From: Bacteroidia bacterium
GTDB lineage: Bacteria > Bacteroidota > Bacteroidia > CAIKAF01
NCBI GenBank assembly: GCA_016742095.1
Contig: JACVCJ010000031.1
Span: 1-41,658 of the forward strand
Length of the DNA stretch: 41,658 nt
Direction of reading: 5' to 3'
Shown: positions 8,876 through 17,945 of the stretch, piece by piece
How positions within the stretch are numbered: position 1 is the stretch's first letter
Layout: each line of letters opens with the position of its first letter
Program-made: the position numbers and the translations under genes
The notes under the pieces: generated by a model
Seen by the model: the letters and a program-made list of their open reading frames with translations, nothing else
What the model was told of the DNA's origin: nothing
The model's database searches: none

Positions 8876-10321
8876 ATGTCAGACTCGAATAAAATAATAG
8901 ACCAGGCCGTCAGTTCCGAATACAAGTGGGGTTTTTATACCGATCTTGAGAACGATACGGCGCCTCCGGGCCTCAGCGAGGACACCATACGCTTTATCAG
9001 TGCCCGCAAGGAAGAGCCCGGGTGGATGCTCGACTGGCGCCTGAAGGCTTTCCGCGCCTGGGAACAGATGACGGAGCCGGACTGGGCACACGTTCAGTAC
9101 CCGAAGATCAATTACCAGGACATCATTTACTATTCGGCGCCCCGCAAAGGGCCCAAATACAACTCGCTCGACGAGGTGGACCCCGAGATCCTGGAAACCT
9201 TCAATAAACTGGGGATCTCGCTCGAAGAACAGAAAGTGCTTTCGGGTGTGGCCGTAGACGCGGTGATCGACTCCATTTCGGTAAAGACCACCTTCCGCGA
9301 AAAACTCAGCGAACTGGGCATCGTATTCTGTTCCATGAGCGAGGCAATTAAAGAATATCCCGAACTGGTAAAGAAATACCTGGGTTCGGTAGTGCCCGTG
9401 CGCGATAACTACTTTGCCGCACTCAACTGCGCCGTGTTCAGCGACGGTTCTTTCGTATACATACCGAAAGGCGTACGCTGCCCGATGGAACTGAGTACCT
9501 ATTTCCGCATCAACGCCATTAATACCGGGCAGTTCGAGCGTACGCTCATTGTGGCCGACGAAGGCAGCTATGTAAGTTACCTGGAAGGCTGCACCGCCCC
9601 CATGCGCGACGAGAACCAGCTGCATGCCGCCGTGGTGGAACTGGTAGCCCTGCGCGATGCCGAGATCAAGTACAGCACCGTACAGAACTGGTACCCCGGT
9701 AACAAGGAAGGCAAGGGCGGTATCTACAATTTTGTGACCAAACGCGGTATCTGCAAAGGCGATAACAGTAAAATATCCTGGACGCAGGTAGAGACCGGTT
9801 CGGCCGTTACCTGGAAGTACCCCAGCGTGATCCTGAAAGGCGATCACAGCATCGGGGAGTTCTATTCGGTGGCGCTGACCAATAATTTTCAGCAGGCCGA
9901 CACGGGCACCAAAATGATACACCTGGGCCGCAATACACGCAGTACCATCGTGTCCAAGGGTATATCCGCCGGTAAAAGCAACAACAGTTACCGCGGACTG
10001 GTAAAGATAGGCCGTGAGGCGGAAGGCGCGCGCAATTTCTCACAGTGCGACAGTCTGCTCATCGGCAGCACCTGCGGCGCACATACCTTCCCGTACATCG
10101 AATGCGATAACCCTTCGGCCAAAGTGGAACATGAGGCCACTACCAGCAAAATTGCCGAAGACCAGCTGTTCTACTGCAACCAGCGCGGCATCAATACCGA
10201 AAAGGCCGTAAGCCTTATCGTGAACGGTTATTGTAAGGAAGTATTTAACCAGCTGCCCATGGAATTTGCCGTGGAAGCACAGAAATTACTCAGTATCTCG
10301 CTCGAAGGCAGCGTGGGATAA
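8876..10321 (+). CDS. sufB: Fe-S cluster assembly scaffold protein SufB
   Basis: The 481-residue length is typical of SufB, which with SufC and SufD forms the SufBC2D scaffold that builds Fe-S clusters. Recognisable segments include [15 protein letters not shown], the [18 protein letters not shown] beta-helix entry, and the C-terminal block with [19 protein letters not shown] then [11 protein letters not shown]. The latter contains the cysteine and glutamate/histidine region involved in cluster formation. It lies between the A-type carrier gene and sufC (33-nt gap). Confidence 0.97.
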   Translation: MSDSNKIIDQAVSSEYKWGFYTDLENDTAPPGLSEDTIRFISARKEEPGWMLDWRLKAFRAWEQMTEPDWAHVQYPKINYQDIIYYSAPRKGPKYNSLDEVDPEILETFNKLGISLEEQKVLSGVAVDAVIDSISVKTTFREKLSELGIVFCSMSEAIKEYPELVKKYLGSVVPVRDNYFAALNCAVFSDGSFVYIPKGVRCPMELSTYFRINAINTGQFERTLIVADEGSYVSYLEGCTAPMRDENQLHAAVVELVALRDAEIKYSTVQNWYPGNKEGKGGIYNFVTKRGICKGDNSKISWTQVETGSAVTWKYPSVILKGDHSIGEFYSVALTNNFQQADTGTKMIHLGRNTRSTIVSKGISAGKSNNSYRGLVKIGREAEGARNFSQCDSLLIGSTCGAHTFPYIECDNPSAKVEHEATTSKIAEDQLFYCNQRGINTEKAVSLIVNGYCKEVFNQLPMEFAVEAQKLLSISLEGSVG

Positions 10322-10354
10322 TATATACAGGAAAAAAACAACACGTTACACATC

Positions 10355-11107
10355 ATGCTCACTATAAAAAATTTACATGCATCCATCAATGGCAAGGAGA
10401 TCCTGAAGGGAATCAACCTCGAGATCGCTGCCGGCGAAGTGCATGCCATTATGGGACCCAACGGTTCCGGAAAAAGTACCCTGTCGTCCGTGCTGGCCGG
10501 CAAGGAAGACTATGAGATCACACAGGGCGAAGTGATCTTCCGCGGTAAAGATCTGCTGGAACTTTCGCCCGAAGAACGTGCCGGCGAAGGCATTTTCCTG
10601 GCGTTTCAGTACCCGGTGGAAATTCCCGGTGTTAGTATGACCAATTTTATGCGTACGGCGGTGAACGAAGTACGTGAGTACCGCGGTCTGGACGCACTGG
10701 ACGCCAAAGCTTTCTTGGCGCTGAGCAAGGAAAAACAGGCCCTGGTGGAACTGGATAAAAAACTGGCCGGACGTTCAGTGAATGAAGGCTTTTCGGGCGG
10801 TGAGAAAAAACGCAACGAAATTTACCAGATGGCCATGCTGAATCCCTACCTGTCGATCCTCGACGAAACGGACAGCGGACTCGATATCGACGCCCTGCGC
10901 ATCGTGTCCGAAGGGGTGAACAAGCTGAAAAGCGCGGAGAACGCCTTCCTGGTGATCACGCACTACCAGCGCCTGCTCGATTACATTGTGCCCGATTTTG
11001 TACACGTACTGTACGACGGCCGCATTGTGAAAACGGGACCGAAAGAACTGGCCCTGGAACTCGAAGACAAAGGCTACGACCACATTAAAAAAGAAGTAGA
11101 AGCTTAA
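10355..11107 (+). CDS. sufC: Fe-S cluster assembly ATPase SufC
   Basis: This 250-residue ABC-type ATPase is soluble and drives conformational change of the SufB-SufD scaffold. It has a Walker A motif (GPNGSGKST), a variant ABC signature ([10 protein letters not shown]) and a Walker B motif ([16 protein letters not shown]), the SufC-specific form. It is followed after only 9 nt by sufD, which implies coupled expression. Confidence 0.97.
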   Translation: MLTIKNLHASINGKEILKGINLEIAAGEVHAIMGPNGSGKSTLSSVLAGKEDYEITQGEVIFRGKDLLELSPEERAGEGIFLAFQYPVEIPGVSMTNFMRTAVNEVREYRGLDALDAKAFLALSKEKQALVELDKKLAGRSVNEGFSGGEKKRNEIYQMAMLNPYLSILDETDSGLDIDALRIVSEGVNKLKSAENAFLVITHYQRLLDYIVPDFVHVLYDGRIVKTGPKELALELEDKGYDHIKKEVEA

Positions 11108-11116
11108 TCCGGTCCT

Positions 11117-12379
11117 ATGCTTACAGAAACACAGGTAAAAACCGCCGGATGGGGAAACACGGAAGTGCAGGCCCTGCGTGCCCGTGCCCTGGCCTTTTTT
11201 GAGGAAAAAGGCCTGCCCGAGGTGAAGAACGAACTGTATAAATACAGCAATATACAGCGGCTGTTTACGGAGAACGGCTTCCGCGAAACGGAGCTGAAGA
11301 CCGCAACAGATACGCTGAGCCTGCCGGAACTGCCTTTTGCCACTTCCGGTACACTGGTACTGTACAACGGCGTATTTCAGCCGGCTTTGTCCGTACTGCC
11401 CGCGGGCGTGGAAGTACAGGCCGCCGGAACTATACTGAACGGTTCGCTGGCCGCACAGACCTTTGCCCTGCCCGAGCCCGATGCGGTGAAAGCGCTGGCC
11501 CTGGCTACGGCTTCCGAAGGTGTGGCCCTGCTTATCGGGGAAAACGTACAGGTTGCAAAACCGCTCCTGGTATTTTCGTATACAGATGTGGAAGATGCGT
11601 CCTCGCTGGCTTCCCTGCATGTGCTCACAGCCGGTAAAAATGCGTCGGCCTCTGTACTGATGCTGCACGCGCACGCTGCGGAAAAACGTTTCTTTGCGCA
11701 GCAGGTATGGCAGTATTTTACGGCCGAAGGAGCCGCCCTGCGCGTGTACGATATGCAGAACGAAGGCCCGGAAAGCTACACCATTAATCATTTTTCGGCC
11801 CTGCAGGCAGCGAACAGCACTTTTTCGCTCACAACCTCCAGCACCGGTTCTGCCTTTATGCGCAACAACGTGCGTGCTGAACATGCCGGCGAAGGCTGTC
11901 ACACCGAGCTCAACGGGCTTTTTATGCCTTCGGAAGGGCAGCACATCGATAACCGCACCTTTGTAGGGCACATGTTCCCCAACTGTACCAGCGACGAGCT
12001 GTACAAAGGCATTGCCGCTGCGAACGGTAAAGGCGTTTTCAACGGGAAGGTTTACGTGGCCCGCGATGCCCAAAAGACCAATGCCTACCAGAGCAACAAG
12101 AACGTACTGCTGAGCCGCGAGGCCACCATCAATTCCAAACCCGAACTCGAAATTTATGCCGACGACGTAAAATGCAGTCACGGCAGCACCACCGGTCAGC
12201 TCGATGAACAAAGCATTTTTTATATGCAGGCCCGCGGCATACGCCAGGCCGAAGCCCGTAAACTGCTGCTGCTGGCCTTTGCCAACGACGTGTTCGAACG
12301 TATTCCCGATATGGAATTGCGTGCCTTTTTTGAAACAGAGGCCGGACAACGTTTTGCCGCCCTGTACAGGAGTCGTTAA
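11117..12379 (+). CDS. sufD: Fe-S cluster assembly protein SufD
   Basis: The 420-residue protein is a SufB paralogue and the second beta-helix subunit of the SufBC2D complex. The N-terminal helical part contains GLPEVKNELYKYSNI. The C-terminal half has the family block SNKNVLLSREATINSKPELE, then ADDVKCSHGSTTGQLDE with the conserved histidine, then ARGIRQAEARKLLL. It is the last gene of the operon, closed by the hairpin at 12425-12447. The cysteine desulfurase (sufS) and sufE genes, which often follow in Bacteroidota, are not present here. Confidence 0.95.
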   Translation: MLTETQVKTAGWGNTEVQALRARALAFFEEKGLPEVKNELYKYSNIQRLFTENGFRETELKTATDTLSLPELPFATSGTLVLYNGVFQPALSVLPAGVEVQAAGTILNGSLAAQTFALPEPDAVKALALATASEGVALLIGENVQVAKPLLVFSYTDVEDASSLASLHVLTAGKNASASVLMLHAHAAEKRFFAQQVWQYFTAEGAALRVYDMQNEGPESYTINHFSALQAANSTFSLTTSSTGSAFMRNNVRAEHAGEGCHTELNGLFMPSEGQHIDNRTFVGHMFPNCTSDELYKGIAAANGKGVFNGKVYVARDAQKTNAYQSNKNVLLSREATINSKPELEIYADDVKCSHGSTTGQLDEQSIFYMQARGIRQAEARKLLLLAFANDVFERIPDMELRAFFETEAGQRFAALYRSR

Positions 12380-12424
12380 GCAGCGGCGGTTCGTCGCCCG
12401 GAATAGAGTGTATATCTAATTTAG

Positions 12425-12457
12425 GCCCCTGCGTTTGGCAGTGGGGCTTTTGTTTTG
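12425..12457 (+). terminator. Terminator of the suf operon
   Basis: GCCCCTGC (12425-12432) pairs with GCAGTGGGGC (12438-12447) with a two-base bulge and a GTTTG loop, followed by a T-rich run to 12457. A degenerate promoter-like TATACTTTG at 12464-12472 follows at once and may serve the protease gene. Confidence 0.75.
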
Positions 12458-12509
12458 TTACTTTATACTTTGGGGAAGTCCTCAACACGAATTCATTATT
12501 TTATCCGGA

Positions 12510-14084
12510 ATGAAAAAGATTTTTTTAAAAGTATCGATGCTTGTCTACCTGTTCGGCGCAGGCATCACGGTATTTGCCCAGGATGTGGACAAAGCCGTTT
12601 TAAACTGGTATAACACCAAAACGCCGGGAATGAACACCGAAGCCGCCTACAAAATGGTGAAGAAACAAACCCCGAAAACTGTGGTAGTGGGCGTGATCGA
12701 CTCCGGTGTGGACATCGAACACGAAGACCTGAAAGGCCAGATCTGGGTGAACGAGGACGAGATCCCGGGCAACGGTATCGACGACGATAAGAACGGCTAT
12801 ATCGACGATGTACACGGCTGGAACTTCCTCGGAACGTCCAACAACGAGAACCTGGAATACGTACGTATCTATAAGAACGGCAAAGCCCGTTTCGACGGTA
12901 AGACCGCCGAAGAGATCAGCGCTGCCGATAAAGCGGATTTCGCCCTATGGGAAGAATGCCGCGATAAATTACAGATCGAAAGCATCGAAGCCAAACAGGA
13001 ACTGGAAGGCATACAGATGCTGCAGGAACAGCTGCTTCCTATGCTGCCCACCCTGGTAAAAGGCGCCCTGGGCAAGGAATCCTACACGGAAAAAGACCTG
13101 CTGAAATGGAAGCCGAAAGACGATAATGCCAAACAGATCCGGGGTCTGGCCCTGATGGTGGAAACCGGTCAGCTGAGCAAAGAACGCCTGGACGAAGGTG
13201 TAAAACAATACCAGGACCGCCTGGCCTATCACCTGAACCCCGATTTCAACGGACGTACGCCGGTAGGCGATAACCCGGACGATTTCAGCCAGGTACGCTA
13301 CGGGAACAACGATGTGGAAGGCGCCGATGCCCTGCACGGTACACACGTTTCGGGTATCATCGGAGCGGTACGCGGTAACGGTATCGGCGGCGACGGTGTG
13401 GCTGCCCCGGTCAGGATCATGTCGCTGCGTGCCGTACCCAACGGCGATGAATACGATAAAGACATCGCCCTGGCTATTCGCTACGCGGTAGACAACGGCG
13501 CCAGCGTCATCAATATGTCCTTCGGAAAATCGTATTCCCCGCACCAGAAAGAAGTATACGATGCCATGAAATATGCCGAAGAAAAAGGCGTACTGCTGGT
13601 ACACGCGGCCGGTAACGACGCGGCCAACCTCGATAAGGACCCGAATTTCCCGGCGGTACGTTATGCATTCCAGACCGAAGACCTGAAGAACCTGCTCACG
13701 ATCGGGGCTTCAACCCGCGATGCCAAAGGACATCTGGCCGCATCGTTCTCCAATTACGGCAGCGGTTCGGTAGACGTATTTGCCCCTGGTTTCGAAATTT
13801 ACAATACCGTTCCGGACAACAAATACCGCGAGCTGGAAGGCACCAGTATGGCCGCACCCATGGTTTCGGGCGTGGCTGCTTTCCTGAAAGCGTATTTTCC
13901 CGATCTGTCCATGTTCGAGATCCGCGACATCATCCTGAAATCGGCCACCCCGATGGGTACCACCCAGCAGACACTGCCGGGTACCGATGAGCAGGTGCTG
14001 TTCTCGCAGATGAGCCGCAGCGGTTCGGTAGTGAACTTACAGAATGCCGTTAAAATGGCCCAGGCCATGAGCGTAAGCAAATAA
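12510..14084 (+). CDS. Secreted subtilisin-like serine protease (S8 family)
   Basis: The ATG at 12510 gives 524 residues with a signal peptide ending near VFAQ (residue 24); the longer frame from 12435 has no sensible signal and is rejected. The catalytic triad is visible: D64 in VGVIDSGVD, H276 in LHGTHVSGI and S446 in EGTSMAAPM. The oxyanion asparagine region is HAAGNDA. About 210 residues separate Asp and His, against roughly 30-40 in classical subtilisins, so a largely helical insert of about 170 residues sits there. Similar inserts occur in Bacteroidota S8 enzymes of unknown substrate. No C-terminal type IX sorting domain was recognised, so it may stay periplasmic or leave by another route. 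Confidence 0.92.
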   Translation: MKKIFLKVSMLVYLFGAGITVFAQDVDKAVLNWYNTKTPGMNTEAAYKMVKKQTPKTVVVGVIDSGVDIEHEDLKGQIWVNEDEIPGNGIDDDKNGYIDDVHGWNFLGTSNNENLEYVRIYKNGKARFDGKTAEEISAADKADFALWEECRDKLQIESIEAKQELEGIQMLQEQLLPMLPTLVKGALGKESYTEKDLLKWKPKDDNAKQIRGLALMVETGQLSKERLDEGVKQYQDRLAYHLNPDFNGRTPVGDNPDDFSQVRYGNNDVEGADALHGTHVSGIIGAVRGNGIGGDGVAAPVRIMSLRAVPNGDEYDKDIALAIRYAVDNGASVINMSFGKSYSPHQKEVYDAMKYAEEKGVLLVHAAGNDAANLDKDPNFPAVRYAFQTEDLKNLLTIGASTRDAKGHLAASFSNYGSGSVDVFAPGFEIYNTVPDNKYRELEGTSMAAPMVSGVAAFLKAYFPDLSMFEIRDIILKSATPMGTTQQTLPGTDEQVLFSQMSRSGSVVNLQNAVKMAQAMSVSK

Positions 14085-14108
14085 GAAAAAAACATATTTC
14101 TTTAAAAG

Positions 14109-14135
14109 GCCGGCCCGCAAAGCCGGCTTTTTTTT
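14109..14135 (+). terminator. Terminator of the S8 protease gene
   Basis: GCCGGC (14109-14114) pairs with GCCGGC (14122-14127) over a 7-nt loop, followed by eight T residues (14128-14135). The T tract abuts a promoter-like GAACTTTG at 14136-14143 that sits 6 nt before the next start codon. Confidence 0.85.
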
Positions 14136-14149
14136 GAACTTTGTGTACC

Positions 14150-14794
14150 ATGATCTCAAAACCGTATACCATTCCGCGTACGGCCGAAGCCTGCTTCAGT
14201 ACGGAGCCTTCGGCAGAGATACGCAACGTATGGCTGCTGCTGCACGGGTACGGACAGCTGGCCCGTTATTTTATCCGGCATTTTGAACCTTTTTTTACCA
14301 CGGATACCCTGTTTGTGGCCGCGGAAGGTCTTTCCCATTTTTACCTGGAAGGGACTTCGGGCCGGGTAGGCGCTTCCTGGATGACGAAACACGAACGGGA
14401 ACGCGATATCCGGGACATCGGGGCCTGGCTGGATATACTGCAGCAGGACATAGCCGCATCCGTACATCCGCAGGTGCGCTGGAACGTGCTGGCCTTTTCA
14501 CAGGGCTGCGCCGTGGCCCTGCGCTGGCTCTATGCCTCACAGCTGCGGCCCGCAAAAGTGGTGCTCTGGGGCGGTACCCTGCCGCACGACATCGCTATGC
14601 CCCAACAGCAGGCCTGGCTCAACAGGACAGAGCTGCATATCGTGAACGGCGACCAGGACCCTTTTCTGCAGAACGTGAACCTGACCGATATCCGTAAGGT
14701 ATTCGACGGGGAACAGATACGCTACACATGGCATACCTTCGGCGGCGGACATCAGCTGCACGAAGACACGATCAGAACACTTATTCAGGACTAA
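14150..14794 (+). CDS. Alpha/beta-hydrolase, phospholipase/carboxylesterase type
   Basis: The ATG at 14150 yields 214 residues with no signal peptide, so it is probably cytoplasmic. The oxyanion-side motif LLLHGYG is at residues 29-35. The nucleophile S117 lies in AFSQG, the acid is probably D168 or D170 in NGDQDP, and the base is H201 in GGGHQLHED. This layout and size fit the small esterase family with bacterial carboxylesterases and acyl-protein-thioesterase-like enzymes. The substrate is unknown. A hairpin terminator lies directly upstream, so it starts a new transcription unit. Confidence 0.82.
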   Translation: MISKPYTIPRTAEACFSTEPSAEIRNVWLLLHGYGQLARYFIRHFEPFFTTDTLFVAAEGLSHFYLEGTSGRVGASWMTKHERERDIRDIGAWLDILQQDIAASVHPQVRWNVLAFSQGCAVALRWLYASQLRPAKVVLWGGTLPHDIAMPQQQAWLNRTELHIVNGDQDPFLQNVNLTDIRKVFDGEQIRYTWHTFGGGHQLHEDTIRTLIQD

Positions 14795-14800
14795 AATTTG

Positions 14801-14808
14801 TAGGTTTG
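14801..14808 (+). promoter_or_regulatory. Candidate -7 box immediately before the AI-2E transporter gene
   Basis: TAGGTTTG matches TAnnTTTG exactly and ends only 5 nt before the ATG at 14814. A start about 4 nt downstream of the box would give a leaderless or nearly leaderless transcript. It overlaps the intergenic gap after the esterase stop. Confidence 0.5.
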
Positions 14809-14813
14809 TACGT

Positions 14814-15980
14814 ATGGAAACAGCCGGAGAAAAACAGGGACCAGGCCCGCAACCTGCGCGTTCGGGCGAAATAACCATCAACCGCGTACTGCGCTGGGTG
14901 ATCGTGGGTGTAACCGTTGCGGCCATCCTGTATGTACTGTGGTATTTTGCCGACCTGGTGGGCTATATTCTTATTTCCGTAGTGCTCTCGCTCATCGGTA
15001 AACCGCTCATGAACCTTTTTGAACGGGTACGTATCGGTAAATACAATATCCCGAGCTGGATCGGCGCACTGATCACACTCAGTATCATGTGGACCTTTAT
15101 CCTGGGCATTGTGCTGGCCGTGGTGCCCCTGGTAGGCAGCCAGGTGCAGAAATTCTCGGAAGTGGACAGCAGCGCCATCCTGTCCACCCTGCAGGGCCCG
15201 GTAGACAATATGGTACACTGGCTCGAGGATAAGAACATCCATTTCAACAACAACGTTACCCTCGAAGAGTACATCAACGAAGAACTGGCCGACCTGATAC
15301 AGCTGGAAGCCTTCTCCAATATCTTCGGCACCATTTTCAGCTTTATGGGCGACCTGGGCGTGGCGTTCTTCTCCATTTCGTTCATCACCTTCTTTTTCCT
15401 GCGCGACAATACACTGTTCTACAAGGCCATTCTTTCGGCCACACCCAGCCGTTACGAAGACCAGGTGAAAAACATCGTACGCGACAGCCGCCGCCTGCTC
15501 ACCCGCTATTTCGTAGGTATATCCATACAGATATTTCTTATTTCGCTCTGTGTCACCATCGGGGCGCTTATCTGCGGACTGCCCATTACCCTGGCCGTGA
15601 CCATGGGGCTGGCCGCCGGACTTTTCAATATCATTCCTTACGTAGGGCCTATCCTGGGCAGCGCGTTCGGCATCTTGCTGGCACTCAGCAACAACATTCA
15701 CATGGATTTTTATACAGAGACCATGCCCCTGATCATTCACCTGATCATTGCCTATTCCATCACACATGTGCTCGATAACGTACTTTTCCAGCCCATCATT
15801 TTTTCCAACTCCGTAAAAGCCCACCCGCTCGAACTTTTTCTCGTGATCATTGTGGCCGGTAACCTGGCCGGTATCGTAGGCATGATCCTGGCGATACCCG
15901 GTTACACCTTCATCCGCATCATCGCGAAGCAGTTCTTCAGTAATTTCAAGATCGTTCAATCTTTAACCCGCAATATCTGA
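14814..15980 (+). CDS. AI-2E family transporter (membrane permease)
   Basis: This 388-residue integral membrane protein has two N-terminal helices (about residues 24-60), a third helix near 80-105 after a short basic loop, a soluble central region and four to five C-terminal helices. The family-typical segments FFFLRDN and NIIPYVGPILGS are present. Family members export autoinducer-2 or act as Na+/H+ antiporters and ion exporters; the substrate cannot be read here. It is the first gene of four overlapping genes: its TGA stop shares one base with the next ATG. Confidence 0.9.
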   Translation: METAGEKQGPGPQPARSGEITINRVLRWVIVGVTVAAILYVLWYFADLVGYILISVVLSLIGKPLMNLFERVRIGKYNIPSWIGALITLSIMWTFILGIVLAVVPLVGSQVQKFSEVDSSAILSTLQGPVDNMVHWLEDKNIHFNNNVTLEEYINEELADLIQLEAFSNIFGTIFSFMGDLGVAFFSISFITFFFLRDNTLFYKAILSATPSRYEDQVKNIVRDSRRLLTRYFVGISIQIFLISLCVTIGALICGLPITLAVTMGLAAGLFNIIPYVGPILGSAFGILLALSNNIHMDFYTETMPLIIHLIIAYSITHVLDNVLFQPIIFSNSVKAHPLELFLVIIVAGNLAGIVGMILAIPGYTFIRIIAKQFFSNFKIVQSLTRNI

Positions 15981-17542
15981 TGCGTGCTGCGGCATCCAAA
16001 GTCACTATCCGTATCCCCGACGATATTATGGGCACAGGCCTTATGGGGTACGGCATCACTACCAATATCGTACAGGGCATCGAGACCGACCTGCACGTGC
16101 GTACGGCCTGTTTCGAAGACGAGCAGCAACAGCTTTTCCTGTTCGTACATGCCGAGATCGGGCTGATGTTCCCCGAACTGAAAGAGACCCTGCTGGCGGC
16201 ACTGGCCGATCCGCGGGTAACGGAACAGAACCTGATGCTGGTAGCCCAGCATACACACAGCGGTCCGGGTGGTTATACGCATTTTCCGTTCTATAATTTT
16301 ACGCTGGGCGGTTTTAAACCCCATGTGTTCGAAGCCATTTCCGAAGCTATGCTGGCATCGGTAAAGCAGGCCCTGGCCGGGCTGAAACCGGCTGTACTCG
16401 AACAACAGCGCGAACGCATCGCCGACGAAATGCCCATCGGGTACAACCGTTCGCTGCGGGCTTACCTGCGCAATCCGGCCGCGGAAAAACTGATGCCCGA
16501 CCAGACCCACCTGGCCTTTGAACGGGCCATGGACATCTGGAACGTCCGCGACACTTCCGGGAAGTACATCTTCCAGATCAACTGGTTCGGCGTGCATCCT
16601 ACGAGCTGCGGCAATAATTTTAACCGCATCTGTTTCGATAACAAAGGCTATGCGGCCGAACTGCTGGAACGGGAGCGGGGCGACGGTTTTGTAGCCATTT
16701 TCGCCCAGCAGCTCACCGGTGATGTATCGCCGAATTACCACGGCCCCGACCAGAAACTGATCCGCAATACACGCAAGCAGTTACAGAACGCCAAAGACAA
16801 CGGGGCCCTGCAGTACGAAGTGGCACGTTCTTCCTTCCTGCAGCCGGCGCCCATGCCCAATGGCGATAATAAAATTCAATTCAGACTAAAAGAATTCAAT
16901 TTAGGGTCTTTGCCGGTGGCCGCGGAGTTCAGCAACGGAGAGGCCGGAGCGGCTTCGGTATCTGCTGCGCACGGTATGGCCTTTATACAGGGAACGCCGG
17001 TAGACGGTCCGGGTATTCCCGTGGCGCTGGGTAAACTGGCCTCACGCTGGTTCAAACCCCTGGACCCGGGCAATTTTCAGTATCCCAAAGTACCGGTGCT
17101 GGAATCGGGTACGGGCAAAGTGGCCGGCACCAGCGATCTTAGTAAATTCAGGATGCTCGGCCCCTTCGAAAAGACTATGCAGGGTATACTCTGGCATAAA
17201 AAACAGGGCCTGCTCGAAAAACTGCCCTGGACGCCCGCCATACTGCCTTTGCAGGTAGTACGCCTCGGGCATACGGCCATCATCGGGTTCCCGGGAGAGA
17301 TCACCACCACGGCCGGACGTATCCTGCGCAGTATGTGCCTGGAGGCTCTGCGGCCCGCCGGTGTGGAAAAAGTGCTTATCTCCACCTATGCCAACTCCTA
17401 CTTCGGTTACTGTACCACCTACCACGAATATATGGAACAGGCCTACGAAGGCGGCCACACCGTATTCGGACGACATACGCACGGAGCCTTCCTTACTGCC
17501 TATAAACAACTTATACAGGAATTTATTTCGGATGGAAAATAA
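15980..17542 (+). CDS. Neutral/alkaline ceramidase-like hydrolase without signal peptide
   Basis: The 520-residue protein has the zinc-dependent neutral ceramidase signature. QHTHSGPGGY has H91 and H93, and VHPTSCGN has H206. GDVSPN contains S250, which aligns with the ceramidase nucleophile. Neutral ceramidases cleave ceramide to sphingosine and fatty acid and are normally secreted. This one starts MRAAASKVTIRIPDD with no hydrophobic leader and is shorter than typical enzymes of about 650-700 residues, apparently lacking the C-terminal Ig-like domain. The start is fixed by the one-base overlap with the transporter. Many Bacteroidota make sphingolipids, so a lipid substrate is plausible, but another amide is possible. 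Confidence 0.82.
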   Translation: MRAAASKVTIRIPDDIMGTGLMGYGITTNIVQGIETDLHVRTACFEDEQQQLFLFVHAEIGLMFPELKETLLAALADPRVTEQNLMLVAQHTHSGPGGYTHFPFYNFTLGGFKPHVFEAISEAMLASVKQALAGLKPAVLEQQRERIADEMPIGYNRSLRAYLRNPAAEKLMPDQTHLAFERAMDIWNVRDTSGKYIFQINWFGVHPTSCGNNFNRICFDNKGYAAELLERERGDGFVAIFAQQLTGDVSPNYHGPDQKLIRNTRKQLQNAKDNGALQYEVARSSFLQPAPMPNGDNKIQFRLKEFNLGSLPVAAEFSNGEAGAASVSAAHGMAFIQGTPVDGPGIPVALGKLASRWFKPLDPGNFQYPKVPVLESGTGKVAGTSDLSKFRMLGPFEKTMQGILWHKKQGLLEKLPWTPAILPLQVVRLGHTAIIGFPGEITTTAGRILRSMCLEALRPAGVEKVLISTYANSYFGYCTTYHEYMEQAYEGGHTVFGRHTHGAFLTAYKQLIQEFISDGK

Positions 17543-17945
17543 CGCATTACAACACCAGATCGCCTGTGTGGAAGAATTTCACACGGCCTTCGGGATCGAG
17601 AACAACCAGCGCCCCGTGGGCGACCTGGGCCTGGAAGCGGCCATGCTGCGCTACGAACTGATACGCGAAGAGAACGAGGAATACCTCGAAGCCTGCCGCA
17701 ACAAAGACATCGTGGAAATTGCCGATGCCCTGGGCGATCAGCTGTACATTCTCTGCGGTACCATTCTGCGTCACGGCCTGCAACACGTGATCGAAGACGT
17801 GTTTGACGAGATACACCGCAGCAATATGAGCAAACTGGGTGCCGACGGCAAACCTATTTACCGCGAGGATGGTAAGGTGCTGAAAGGCCCGGATTATTTC
17901 AGACCCGACATAGCACGTATCCTGAGTGAAAAAACAGGCGCATAG
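17532..17945 (+). CDS. MazG-like / phosphoribosyl-ATP pyrophosphohydrolase-like NTP pyrophosphatase
   Basis: I use the ATG at 17532, 11 nt inside the end of the ceramidase-like gene, giving 137 residues. Earlier in-frame starts lie deep in that gene. The all-alpha NTP pyrophosphatase motif is present: REENEEY (EExxE) followed by EIADALGD (ExxD), which bind Mg2+ and the triphosphate. Members clear non-canonical or stress-altered nucleotides. The C-terminal tail with NMSKLGADGKPIYREDGKV is typical of a single-domain bacterial and phage subgroup. Confidence 0.85.
   Translation: MENNALQHQIACVEEFHTAFGIENNQRPVGDLGLEAAMLRYELIREENEEYLEACRNKDIVEIADALGDQLYILCGTILRHGLQHVIEDVFDEIHRSNMSKLGADGKPIYREDGKVLKGPDYFRPDIARILSEKTGA

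Noticed and set aside
10775-12349. A 524-residue open frame on the minus strand opposite sufC and sufD
   Set aside because: Both strands are open because of codon bias. SufC and SufD on the plus strand are unmistakable and the antisense text has no known motif.
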